In this document: positions 46,301 to 55,790 of the stretch, piece after piece
Layout: each line of letters begins with the position of its first letter
Numbering within the stretch: the stretch's first letter is position 1
From: Cryphonectria parasitica EP155
Lineage: Eukaryota; Ascomycota; Sordariomycetes; Diaporthales; Cryphonectriaceae
Direction: 5' to 3'
Assembly: GCF_011745365.1 (NCBI RefSeq)
Contig: NW_024468917.1
Coordinates: 2,158,501 to 2,222,500, forward strand
Length of the DNA stretch: 64,000 bases
Program-made: the position numbers and the translations under genes
Notes under the pieces: generated by a model
The model's input: the letters and a program-made list of their open reading frames with translations, nothing else
What the model was told of the DNA's origin: nothing
Databases searched by the model: none

Positions 46301-46530
46301 TGTCACTATTGTACACTGAAGCAGAACTTCCTTTGTGCTCTCAAAATAGACTTTGACTTTTGCAACTGGTGTCTCCACGAAATGGTTGTTACAGCTCGAG
46401 CCCCGACGTCCTCGAAGCGTACCAGCGCAACCTGATGCTCTCTGCGACTTTTCGCACTCTCGTTACCTCTTCCCAGTTTTGGTCATTTTCTTCTCTTCCA
46501 ATCACTAATTTAAACAAATATACCTTCACC
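43350..46530. other. Intergenic region, AT-rich in its distal half
   Basis: About 3.2 kb between divergent genes, so it holds both promoters. The first ~1.2 kb is of ordinary composition. From about 44,700 to 46,350 the sequence is clearly AT-richer than the rest of the window, has no long ORF and contains many TATAAT/TTAAT words. It could be an AT-rich spacer or a strongly mutated repeat relic. The final ~150 bases (CT-rich, ending in ACCTTCACC) look like the leader of the GTPase gene at 46531. Confidence 0.5.
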
Positions 46531-47678
46531 ATGTGTTCCATGGTCTTCTCAGACGAAGAGGCGCGCTTTCTGCGACTCGTTCTGCGACTGGCCGAAAAAG
46601 AACCTGACGACAACCGAGCAAGCTGGGCAATCAATGGACTGCACAGCACAGAGAAGAAAGCAAAGCCGGCGGACGAGTTACGGATCCTTGTGATCGGCGA
46701 CAAAGGAGTCGGCAAGACAAGCCTCCTCGCCAAGGTAGGTATTCGTCCCATGCGGACTCTGATGCAAACCAGGGCAACTAACATGTACGATAGCTCTGCA
46801 CAGGCGTCTTCCCCGACCCATCCACGATCTCGACGTCCGTCTATGCCCATGGCTGCCGCCACAGCATCACCATCGACTCGAGGCTCTACGCGATCGACGC
46901 GCTCGAGCTACCAGCAGACCACCTCGCCGCACCCGAGCGCCTCGCGCAGGCCCTCGCCATCACCGACGCCGCCATTTTGGTCTACGACATCACCAACCTA
47001 GCCTCTATAACCTACCTCAAGTCCCTCGCCAGCGCGATTGACGAGGCGGTTCACCACAGCGACAACAGCAAGACGTCATCCAACCCACCCGCCGAGAAAC
47101 GCAGCACCGCCTTCTGCCACCACCACTTCACCAGCTCATCCACCCGCAAGGATAACAATAACAACAACACACCGACACCTCCCGCCCGCCCCTACCACTT
47201 CCTCCTCCTCGGCACCAAGACCGATGTCCCTTCTCCGCTGCGCGAGGTGACCTGGCTCGAGGGCCACGTCGCAGCCACCGAGTTCTTCGGACCGTCAGGC
47301 GTCGCGGGTGGGGCCAGTGCGAGTTTTATGGAGGTTTCGGCAAGAACGGGCGAGAACATTGGCGCAGCGTTTCGACTTCTGGGTCGGGAGGTGCTGATGA
47401 GCCGGATGGAGAGGCAGAAGTATTTCTTGGCGCAGCAACAGCGAGGGCGGTGCAGGGGCGGGGCCAATGGTGGTAGTAGTAAGAGAGGTGTGTGTCTATG
47501 GTCCTCTGTATTTGATTTTGATGATGGCGATGACGACGAGAGGAGTAATGCTGACCAAGACGGTCTTGTTGACTGTGCAGATGGGGGTGGCGTGCTTGCG
47601 GGGAGCATGAGGAAACGTTGGTGTGCTTTGAAGTCGACTCTGTCAAGTGGCATCTTCAGAAAGGAGGGTGGAAAGTAG
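46531..47678 (+). CDS. Divergent Ras-like small GTPase
   Basis: Two exons: 46531-46734 and 46794-47678, with a 59-base intron (donor GTAGGT, acceptor TAG), joined in phase 0 as ...SLLAK-LCTGVF... to give 362 residues. The P-loop GDKGVGKTS is at residues 56-64. The membrane-proximal strand VYDITN follows, then G4 as GTKTD (near 208; usual form NKxD) and G5 as EVSART (near 248). The switch II region reads IDALELPADHL where Ras has DTAGQE, so the Asp is kept but the invariant Gly is lost. A ~50-residue Ser/Thr/Asn insert precedes G4, and there is no C-terminal CAAX box. Ras-like proteins of this type occur in filamentous fungi; nucleotide binding is likely, normal hydrolysis doubtful. A 96-base in-frame segment near 47485-47580, flanked by GTGTGT and CAG, could be a further intron. 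Confidence 0.8.
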
Positions 47679-48652
47679 TGGGAAGTAATGAAAATGGCTT
47701 TGTCAACATTTGCTCATGGATTTTCTTGGGCTCCTAAGGCACAGGTTGGTTGTCAGGTGGTGATTAGCCAGTGAGGTTCTGGCGAGGTTGAGATGAGAGA
47801 GTCTTGTTGAGGCAGCGTGGGCAGGATGTCAAAAGCCTTTAAGACATGTCTGAAATGATGGTGTTGCCTTCTTTCTGTCCACCACAGGCAATTTAATCTG
47901 GCATCAGAGGGTGCTCTCGTTAAGTCTTCACTAAGCAACTCTTGAGGTGCTCAGAAGGATCAAATTGTCCTCAGCCCAATGCATGCAGTCCACAGAGCCA
48001 CAAGTCAACATAGATGCCAATCTCTCCTTCAAATTCTAGGAAACAGAATTTTTGTACTGAAGAGAATTAAGGCGATTTATCAAAATTCTATTATTCACAA
48101 TCTCAAGAAGAAGTGAGAGGGATGAGCCAGTCAATGCGGAGCCTTCAATCTTCTACTAAGCAGACCTGTTCTCAACATCACTGCCAGCTCAGGAAGCTCA
48201 AGCTGTGCTGCATTTTTCTCCTCCATCCACCTGGTTCGATGCATCAATGACATTGGAGAAAATTTTCATATTACATTTCTTCTTTTCCCTTCATCCTTTT
48301 CTCTTACTTTCGACCTGGTTGACTTCTTCTTTCCTACACGTCTCCATTTCCACATCGACTTCTCACCATTGATTGCTTTTGAGCTTGATCCCAAAGCAAG
48401 GTGAGAGATTCTTTCTCTGCAAGATCTCGGGACATGCACTGGCTCGCAGCTCACCTCACTTTTTCTTCTCCTTGTTTTTTATTCTTCATTGATTCAGTCC
48501 TCTCAACCTTCCTCAACCCCAAATACACCTTTGCATCATTTCTGCAGTAAGTTTGTCCTTCAATCACACCTCGATGTTCTCATGTGTTAATCCTTTGCAA
48601 GGTTTTTTGCTATTATCTTCTCGCAGCATCCCACTCCCTTCAACCATCCACC
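47679..48652. promoter_or_regulatory. Spacer and leader of the bromodomain-like gene
   Basis: Same-strand spacer of 974 bases, holding the 3' flank of the GTPase gene and the promoter and leader of the gene at 48653. CT-rich from about 48260 onward. A probable leader intron is listed separately. No gene seen. Confidence 0.55.
48547..48626 (+). other. Probable 5'-leader intron
   Basis: An 80-base segment begins with a perfect GTAAGT donor, ends TCTCGCAG and contains a TGTTAAT branch-like site. It lies 26 bases before the ATG at 48653. The only upstream in-frame ATG (48584) falls inside this segment, which supports 48653 as the true start. Confidence 0.65.
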
Positions 48653-50647
48653 ATGGAGGAGAACCACGACGATCCAGTGCCCTCTGATATGGTAGTCATA
48701 GACAGCAGTGGCGCTGTCTTCATTTCCCTTGACTACGTCGACAAGATCCCAGCCACGCCACCCGACTTGCCAGTCAGCGAGAGGTTCTTCCTGGAGACAC
48801 CTGAGGAGGGAAACCTGGATCGTGTCTCCATCACACAACAACATCAGATCTTTGTGTCCTTGCAGTTCTTGAACATACTGCTAGCCACAGCAAAGACTGA
48901 ACCCCTACGAGCTGAGCTTACTCTAGACAGGGCTTTTGAGGGAGTCCAGAAGGTCTTCTTGCGACTGGTGGACCTGGATGGGCATGAAGTGTCTGTGGAT
49001 GGTAAGGGCAGCGCTCAAAACGATTCTATCATACGACGAATCAAGCAACTGCCTATACGAGAGCCAAACAGACAAAACCAACAACAGCTACAACACTACC
49101 AGAATGATGGCAATGGCGAGAAACATGTCATAGAAGGCTCCTTTCAGCTATATGACAGCCATGGTGGGCTCGATGGAGCAGTAGCATCATGGACACCGTC
49201 AGCATTGCAATCAGACCAGACTGATGACAGCAGAGATGATGATAATGGTGGTGGTGCCCTCACAGGATTGGCCGAAGAAGACAACGTCGACACTGGCCAC
49301 CAAGAAAGCCTTCAGCCCCCACAAACGCCCCCATCTCGCATCAACAGACCCATCATCCACACCCCACGCCCTGCAGCGCTCTCCAGCAGCAACGAACCCA
49401 CGCCCGCCGCCCCTACACACCGAAGCAACCGTCCGATCCTGGTACAACTCCAAGCCCTCCAGCTGACCGACAACAAGACCCTCTCCAAGCTCCTAAACAA
49501 CACCTTCACACGCGCCCTCGACAAGCTCGAGCGACCCCGCGACCACCTCCTCCACCTCGCGACCCTCGCCACCGGCCAGGTCTGCACCGTCCGCATCTTC
49601 GAGCACATCTACGCCCGCGGCGAGGACCTCGGCCCCCCGCCCGACCTCAACGACCCCGAGCTGTCCGACCGGCCCATCACCACCTACCAGATCTTCGAGC
49701 TCTGGCGCATCCTCCGACAAGTTGCCAGGACCGAGCACGGCCGCGAGTTCTGGCCCCCGGCCCGCGAGATGTGGCCGGCGCAGTGGTCCCGCCACGCCCA
49801 CCGCGTCGCGGAGCCCGTCGACATGTCCACCATGCGCAAGAAGCTGTTCCGCCGCGCCTACGCGAGCATGGGCGCGTTCCGAAGCGACGTCGACCGCCTG
49901 CGCGACAACGCCGAGCGGTTCTTTGGGGAGGGCGCCGAGGTCGCGATGGCTGCGCGCCGCACCGTGGACGACATCTATGCCATGATGGGCGAGGCGTGCG
50001 CCGTAGGGCCCCTCGATGTGCAGGAGCCCTTGTTCCTCGGCTTGGTCCGCAAGCTCGTCATTGACGACGCGGCCGCCGCTCGACGTCCTCACCCCAAGTT
50101 CGTCCTCCCGCTCGGCACCCTCCATGTCGCGGCGCGTTTCGGCGAGGAGGCTAATCCGACAGCCTGTTTCCTGCTGATGGACGTCACCAGTCCCCGCAAG
50201 GCCCTGTGGCTCTTTTGCCGGAGCCACGAGGTCTGCCGCCTCGTCATGCTGGCGGACGACATCAAGCTCTGGAGGCTCGCCGATCCTCTGGTTGGTGGTG
50301 GCGATGCCGATGACGACGACCATAACGTCCACAACGGTGGCTTGATGGGCAGAGATCAAGACCCGGATGAGCCGTCCCCGCGCCGCAACACGCTCATGAG
50401 GGAGTATCCCGAGTCCAAGATCGAGCTCGCCAGCGGCGCCATCTCCTTCAAGCGCGCCTTTAGACAGCAGGCTCTGCAGGTCATCAAGAAGGGATGGCGG
50501 GGTCCCGCGGGCGCTGCCACTCGGAAGCGTCGGCACAACCAGGACTTGGAAGGTGGTGAGGACGATAGCGATGCAGACTGGACACCACTGCCGAAGCGTC
50601 GACGCATTAGAAAGTCTGGCAGAACAGTCCCGGATGGTAGTGTCTAG
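48653..50647 (+). CDS. Protein with a degenerate bromodomain and C-terminal nuclear signal
   Basis: A 664-codon frame; the start at 48653 (CATCCACCATGG, a strong context) is preferred because the upstream ATG is in a probable leader intron. Residues 1-250 are variable and acidic, and 250-300 are Pro/Ser-rich. From about 360 to 450 the sequence follows the bromodomain pattern: FWPPAREMWP, then AEPVDMSTMRKKLFRRAYASM (matching the P-MDLSTIxxKL-Y-S pattern), then FRSDVDRLRDNAERFF. Where bromodomains have N-x4-YN, this protein has NAERFF, so the acetyl-lysine-contacting Asn is a Phe (residue 424). A C-terminal block (KPTT-like loop aside) ends with basic clusters TRKRRH and PKRRRIRKSG, likely nuclear signals. 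A chromatin-associated role is inferred from fold and signals; the binding target is unknown. Confidence 0.75.
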   Translation: MEENHDDPVPSDMVVIDSSGAVFISLDYVDKIPATPPDLPVSERFFLETPEEGNLDRVSITQQHQIFVSLQFLNILLATAKTEPLRAELTLDRAFEGVQKVFLRLVDLDGHEVSVDGKGSAQNDSIIRRIKQLPIREPNRQNQQQLQHYQNDGNGEKHVIEGSFQLYDSHGGLDGAVASWTPSALQSDQTDDSRDDDNGGGALTGLAEEDNVDTGHQESLQPPQTPPSRINRPIIHTPRPAALSSSNEPTPAAPTHRSNRPILVQLQALQLTDNKTLSKLLNNTFTRALDKLERPRDHLLHLATLATGQVCTVRIFEHIYARGEDLGPPPDLNDPELSDRPITTYQIFELWRILRQVARTEHGREFWPPAREMWPAQWSRHAHRVAEPVDMSTMRKKLFRRAYASMGAFRSDVDRLRDNAERFFGEGAEVAMAARRTVDDIYAMMGEACAVGPLDVQEPLFLGLVRKLVIDDAAAARRPHPKFVLPLGTLHVAARFGEEANPTACFLLMDVTSPRKALWLFCRSHEVCRLVMLADDIKLWRLADPLVGGGDADDDDHNVHNGGLMGRDQDPDEPSPRRNTLMREYPESKIELASGAISFKRAFRQQALQVIKKGWRGPAGAATRKRRHNQDLEGGEDDSDADWTPLPKRRRIRKSGRTVPDGSV

Positions 50648-51277
50648 GATCCCTCCGAGGAGCTCCTCGATGACGACTAACCTGATCTAGAGAACCGAGC
50701 GGTCATTCGGCGCGACTGGCTGCGAACCGAGCAGGTGATACCTTGAGGATGATCGTTGGGTATCAAATTGCATGCTGGCATACGAGACTGCGGCCGAGAA
50801 GAGGAAAAAAAGAAGAAGAAAAGATGCAAATGTTATGTCTGTAGCAGATCCGCACAGAACTCAAATGGATGAGCTGGAAAAGCAGCTGGCAATTAGATGG
50901 AAGGAACTTGTGACCCTCTCTACCACTCTTGATAGACCATGCATGAAAGCCGAGGTTTTGAACCTGTGAACTCGTGGGAAAATTGCCTGACAGCCATCAT
51001 CATTTCCATTAATTGCTGTATGAACGTCTGATTCCAGTCGTCCGTCTGAGAACGCCACTGCTCTTTTCATCCAACGCACGTGAATGCTGGCCAAAAGTGT
51101 CTCTCTATCCGTCTATTCCGGCCCAATTTTTATAACAAAACCCACAACAATGTAAACCCAGAACGCCTTGCAATGAATGTAATAAACCGAAAAGAAGGCA
51201 CCAGCTTACCAGAACTGCCTCCTCGGCATCATGTCACAATAATCCCCCGTATCAACATTTCTCGTCTGGCCTAGGCG
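50648..51277. other. Convergent 3' flanks
   Basis: 630 bases between the stop codons of the convergent bromodomain-like and PLC-like genes. No gene seen. Confidence 0.6.
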
Positions 51278-52753
51278 CTACCATACCAACATGATCCAGA
51301 GCGTCAAGAATGTCAGAAACATGGCGATGCTCCGCCGATCATTCTGATGGCCCTCGTACCAGAACAGCGGGCTGGGGCCCTTAGCTGTCGGAGCCGCAGC
51401 GCTGGTCACGGCGTGGCCGCAACACCCACCCCTGTAGGTGACGTTGTTCATGGCGGCAGCGACCTCGAACACCGCGCCCGAATCGTAGGAGCCGCCAATG
51501 TTATAGTAATCGACATTGAGGACGGTGGGCGGGCGGTTGAAGGCCGCGATGCACGTATTGGCCGCGTCGCCAAGGCTGCCCGTGCCCGTGACATTGTTGG
51601 TCGTGTTGAGGGCGGAGACGTCTGGGACGAGGATGGACGTTCCGAGGATCGAGACATCTGCGTTGAGGTTGTGATTGGCGAGGAACAGCATGTTCTCGCC
51701 GGCCTCGACGCTCAGCCCTTCGGGGCGCTGGATGGTGCACGGGAACGTGTTGTCGGTCGGATCGAAGGGCGTCTCCCACATGTTGCTGAACTCATCGATC
51801 CACCAGGGATATGCCGTCTGGTTGGCCTCATAGTCCAGGAACATGACGACGCGTGTGTTATAGATGATCATCTCGGCCAGGGTCGGCCAGGTGCTCACGT
51901 TCATGGGCTGATAGGGGGGTGTGTAGACGTAGTCCAGGATGCCCGACTGTTGGATGTAGGGCGCATACAGGGACGGGGCCGAGAAGTTGCCGTTCTCCAG
52001 CAGGATGGTGACGACGTCGAAGCGGTTCGAGGAAACCCAGCTTGTCACCTTGGTCAGCCAGTCCGTGATGGGTCCGGCGTCGAGGATGTCGCAGCTCGTA
52101 TGGCAAAAGTGCGGCACCGTGTCGTTGTCGGGCCAGTGCATCTGCCCCTGCAGGAACCGCACGCCGTCGTCGAGCTGGTAGGTGACGTCCAGGGCCTGGT
52201 TGGCGGCGGCGCTTCCCTTCTGCACAAAGGGCGAGTTGTGACAGCCCACCTGGGTGATATTGCTGTACTTGCGCTCGCACAGCTCGACGTAGTTGTTACA
52301 TGGCTGCGTGTTTGTAGCTGTAGGCGCGGAGGCTGTGGAGGTCGCTGGGATGGTGGAGAAATTGCCCGATATGGTCACGGTTCCTGTGCTGGTCGTCGTG
52401 ATGGACCCAGTGAGAAAGGTGACTGTCCCGGTGAGGACCATTGCAGACGAAGTGTCGGTGGCATTATCAGTTGCACTCGGGATGCCAGTGTCTACAGAAC
52501 TCGTCGAGGCGAGGGTGAGAGTAGTCGAGACTTTGGTCGATGTGGGTAACTCCTCCGACGAGGAGGTGTGCGTTCCTGTGAGGACGACGACGCCGTCCGA
52601 TGAAGTAGATGAGCTGGAGGAGGTAGTCTCGGAGGAGGAGGAGGAGGAAGAGGAGGTTGATGTCGTTTTGGTGTCTGCGGCATCTTCCTTGGCGGCATGC
52701 GTGAGAGCCCCAAGACTGAGGAGCAGCAGTCCCCAGAGCTTGAGGGGCGCCAT
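51278..52753 (-). CDS. Secreted PLC-like phosphodiesterase
   Basis: Single-exon frame of 491 residues. It starts with a signal peptide (MAPLKLWGLLLLSLGALTHA). A ~125-residue Ser/Thr-rich stalk with many potential O-glycosylation sites follows. The catalytic TIM-barrel region begins near residue 150. Landmarks of PLC-like phosphodiesterases are QVGCHNSPFVQ (about 166-176, first catalytic-type His), TYQLDDGVRFLQGQM, and PHFCHTSCDILDAGP (about 212-226, second His). Paired cysteines and N-glycosylation sequons abound. The extreme C-terminus is hydrophobic (FLTFLTLWIMLVW) after a small-residue segment, consistent with GPI anchoring or a membrane tail. These proteins resemble PI-PLC X domains but lack the calcium-dependent eukaryotic domain set; their substrate is not established. 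A cell-surface location is inferred. Confidence 0.87.
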   Translation of the reverse strand: MAPLKLWGLLLLSLGALTHAAKEDAADTKTTSTSSSSSSSSETTSSSSSTSSDGVVVLTGTHTSSSEELPTSTKVSTTLTLASTSSVDTGIPSATDNATDTSSAMVLTGTVTFLTGSITTTSTGTVTISGNFSTIPATSTASAPTATNTQPCNNYVELCERKYSNITQVGCHNSPFVQKGSAAANQALDVTYQLDDGVRFLQGQMHWPDNDTVPHFCHTSCDILDAGPITDWLTKVTSWVSSNRFDVVTILLENGNFSAPSLYAPYIQQSGILDYVYTPPYQPMNVSTWPTLAEMIIYNTRVVMFLDYEANQTAYPWWIDEFSNMWETPFDPTDNTFPCTIQRPEGLSVEAGENMLFLANHNLNADVSILGTSILVPDVSALNTTNNVTGTGSLGDAANTCIAAFNRPPTVLNVDYYNIGGSYDSGAVFEVAAAMNNVTYRGGCCGHAVTSAAAPTAKGPSPLFWYEGHQNDRRSIAMFLTFLTLWIMLVW

Positions 52754-55700
52754 CTTCGAAGATGATATATTGAGATGTGTACCGGTGGTTCTGGTGCCGC
52801 TGGTACTGCAAAGCTATGTTCGCCTGGCACGTCGTATGTCTGGACCCAGCAGAAGCGACAGCAGCAAGTGAGCACCTCAATGCTAGCCTCCCCCAGAATC
52901 ACTATCAACTGCTCTTGACAAGAAAGGAAAAGAAAAAAATCTCGCGAGTCAAGGAACCAGGATGCGAAGACGTGCGTTGTTGCGTGATCGTCAGGTAGAG
53001 ATGCATATATGATGATCGTTATCAGTCGAAACAAGCTTGAGCCGTACCCACAGGGCGCCACAGACCCCTCCTTGTCATATACTCGCTGGAGGTCGAGATA
53101 TCTAGCAGTAATACCGTGTGTGATGGTTGTTCGTTGAGGTTTGGAACCACAGGTTTGTATATGCAACTCGGAATGGGAGAGTGCGTGTTCGTGCGTGTTC
53201 CAGAAAACGGGATGGAAGTTCCTTGTTTCGTTGTCTCTACTCTGCGACTGCCCACGTATTCACTCGGTGCGCATGCCGTTACCCGGGTGGCAGAAAAGGT
53301 AGGAAAAAAGGACAAACCGAAAAGGAAAGAAGAAAAAACAAATGGTATCACAGTACACGAGAGAAAACAAAGCGAAAGCGAGGGGGAAGAAGTGAAAAAT
53401 GTTCCAGATTTTGCTGAACTAGACGTTGGTACGGTGAGTGACAGAAGCTACGACCAATACCTTCTCTTACCGTGCGTGCCGTAGTACCTTTCTCTCACCC
53501 CTCCTTTTTCTTTCTCTTAGAACCTGCAAGCAGCCAGGATCCAAACTTTTGAATCAGAAGCTGGGATCGGGCCCACCACTCAGAGTTGATCGGCCCCACC
53601 GCAAAACCAGTGGATCTCGAGCAACAAGAGAGTATGGCAGGGCCAAGCGCTGAGAGAGACGGGGGAAGGGGTGACACGACGAGGCGCAGCACTTGATCTC
53701 TCGGCTGCTCTGGCCCTGTCATTTATTCCGGACATTTCCAGTCTGATATTGTAGCCTCCTCCTCTCGCTTCTTTCGTGTTCTTTTTTTCGCTGCTCCTCG
53801 TATTCCCAAAAGGAAAACGACTGATCTCCTGTCTGTTTCTGTGATCATCATTGTGAAGTGCATCAAGTTGTAGAACGTGTACAGTGCAATAGTTCGGGTA
53901 GGCCGTCTGATCAATTGACAGCACGCGGAACAACGGCAGTCGCAGGATGGGGTGGACGCTTAGAGTTGGGGTGAAGATGAAATTGACGTCACGAGATGGG
54001 ATGATAAAGAAAGTCAAAATGAAATAGTAGAAGCTCGTCAGGTTCTCTCTCTTGAGTTCTGTCACAGCGTCAGTGTCGTTGCAGCTGGATTTTGCCAGGA
54101 CGCGCAAGCTGTGGCGAATATGTTATCTCTTCTCTTCTCACGACGTACTATGATACGTACACAGGAACATAGTGAGTAATTGTCATGCATGTAGGCTTGT
54201 CGTATTTTTCCTGGTTCTGGCGGTCAATATCAGTCAGAGCCGTGGTCGCTCTTCAGGGTTTTAGTGCTTAGTTCTGACGCTAGTAGCATGCATTGGGCGG
54301 AGTTATGTCATTGAGGTGTGTGTGCCGAATAACGATAATGATGTTAAATAATCATCATCATCTCTCCAATATACATACTACAAATTGCCATGGTACAAAA
54401 TTTGGCCAAGATTCTAGATTAACAATTGGGTCCGCCTAAGATAAATCTTGGAATTTCCTATCTGGGGTTCATGAACTTGACACATGAGCTATATGTTTCC
54501 TTGCGCCCAGCTTGGAAACACCCAGTCTCATCTCGCGTAGAAAAGGGATCATCTGCAGGGTCCTGAGAGAAAGAGAGAGTTGCAGGGCGAGCAGCAGCAC
54601 GTTCAGGGCTGGGCTGAGCCCTACCCCCAGTCGTCAGCATGGAACAGCGGCTCGGTAGCGCTGGGCCGGCACGCTCGAGACCCACACAACCCTGCTGTGC
54701 GACGGCTAAGAGCATGTCCCTCCAGGCCTGAGAGGAAACGCCCCACCCCCAAAGGAAAGGGAACTCGGCACTGGGCAGGGCGCTCTACCACCTACAGTAC
54801 AACAGCAATAACAACCGCAGTGTGCCATAGTAGAACAACTATTAACTCAGGGGAGCCAAGGCCGTAACAATCCATACTTGACCCGGTAACCTGGACGTCC
54901 CACTGCAAATCCACATTGACCCACCTACCTGGCACCGTCGTGGCACCAGCCAGTTCTCTTCTTTGCTGCTCTCCACACAGCCTCTCCTCTCTCCCTTTTC
55001 TGCTGTAGCCATGTTTTTTTCTCTCTCATTCTTCTTTGTCCCCTCTCCTCTCTTCCGCCTGATCCGTGGGGCGAAGGCATTCAACGTGGTGTGTGTGCAC
55101 TGGGCGAACTTTACCGCATCAGATGTCGTCACTCCCCCAACACTGCATCCTTGGTCCCCAAAATCTGGAGATTTGACCCCAAGCCCAAAAGGAAGCCACA
55201 AAGGCTCAGCCGGGCGCTTCTGAGCCATACGTTGGACCCGCAAACGCTCAACCTGAAGGACCTGAGAACCTTGACCCAGGCATATGGCCACTGGCGCTTG
55301 CCCTGCGCCGCAGGACTGAACTACTAGCCTTGTACCTGCGTGGTCCTGTTTCTCTTTCTCTGACCGGTTGATCTGATGATCCTGCGGGAAATATTTCACC
55401 TACACTTTGTCTTCATCTGGGTTGAGCCCCTCACTCACCGCGTTGATCGACTTCGAATTCTTCACACACACACACAAACACACGAGTTCTTTGTTGATCA
55501 CTTGAATCCACTGGCCAGAGAGGGCTTTTCTTCTTTTCTTTTTCCCTTTCTACAAGATACCCTGCCCTCCGCATGTATTCATAAACCCAGACACACCTAT
55601 ACATTTGATACGAAACTGTGTATACGTACACCTTGTGAGGGGTTGAATTTCTGTTCTTTCATAGCAGAGGCTGATCGCCGTGTAAGCTTTTCTTCTTCTC

Positions 55701-55790
55701 TTTTTCTTCTCCCACTCTGCCATCCACTTTGAGGAATGGGCATCGTGCAATTGATTGACTGACCTCTTTCCTTTCTCTCTGTGCAGTGAG
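52754..55790. promoter_or_regulatory. Divergent intergenic region between the PLC-like and SUR7-like genes
   Basis: About 3 kb holding the promoters of two divergent genes. No coding region supported; ORFs up to ~185 codons (for example minus strand at 54842-55399) look random. A CA/ACAAAC dinucleotide stretch lies near 55464-55484. The final ~350 bases are CT-rich and contain a probable leader intron (listed separately). Confidence 0.5.
55682..55786 (+). other. Probable 5'-leader intron of the SUR7-like gene
   Basis: A 105-base segment with a GTAAGC donor and a pyrimidine-rich end TTCTCTCTGTGCAG, finishing four bases before the ATG at 55791. TTGATTGACTGAC near 55751-55763 offers branch-like sites. 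Confidence 0.55.

Noticed and set aside
49493..50536. 347-codon minus-strand ORF antisense to the bromodomain-like gene
   Set aside because: Mirror frame of a GC-rich coding region with no motif of its own.
51347..52549. 400-codon plus-strand ORF antisense to the PLC-like gene
   Set aside because: The minus-strand frame has a signal peptide, catalytic motifs and a C-terminal anchor; the antisense frame is Gly/Arg/Val-rich and is a by-product of GC-rich codon use.
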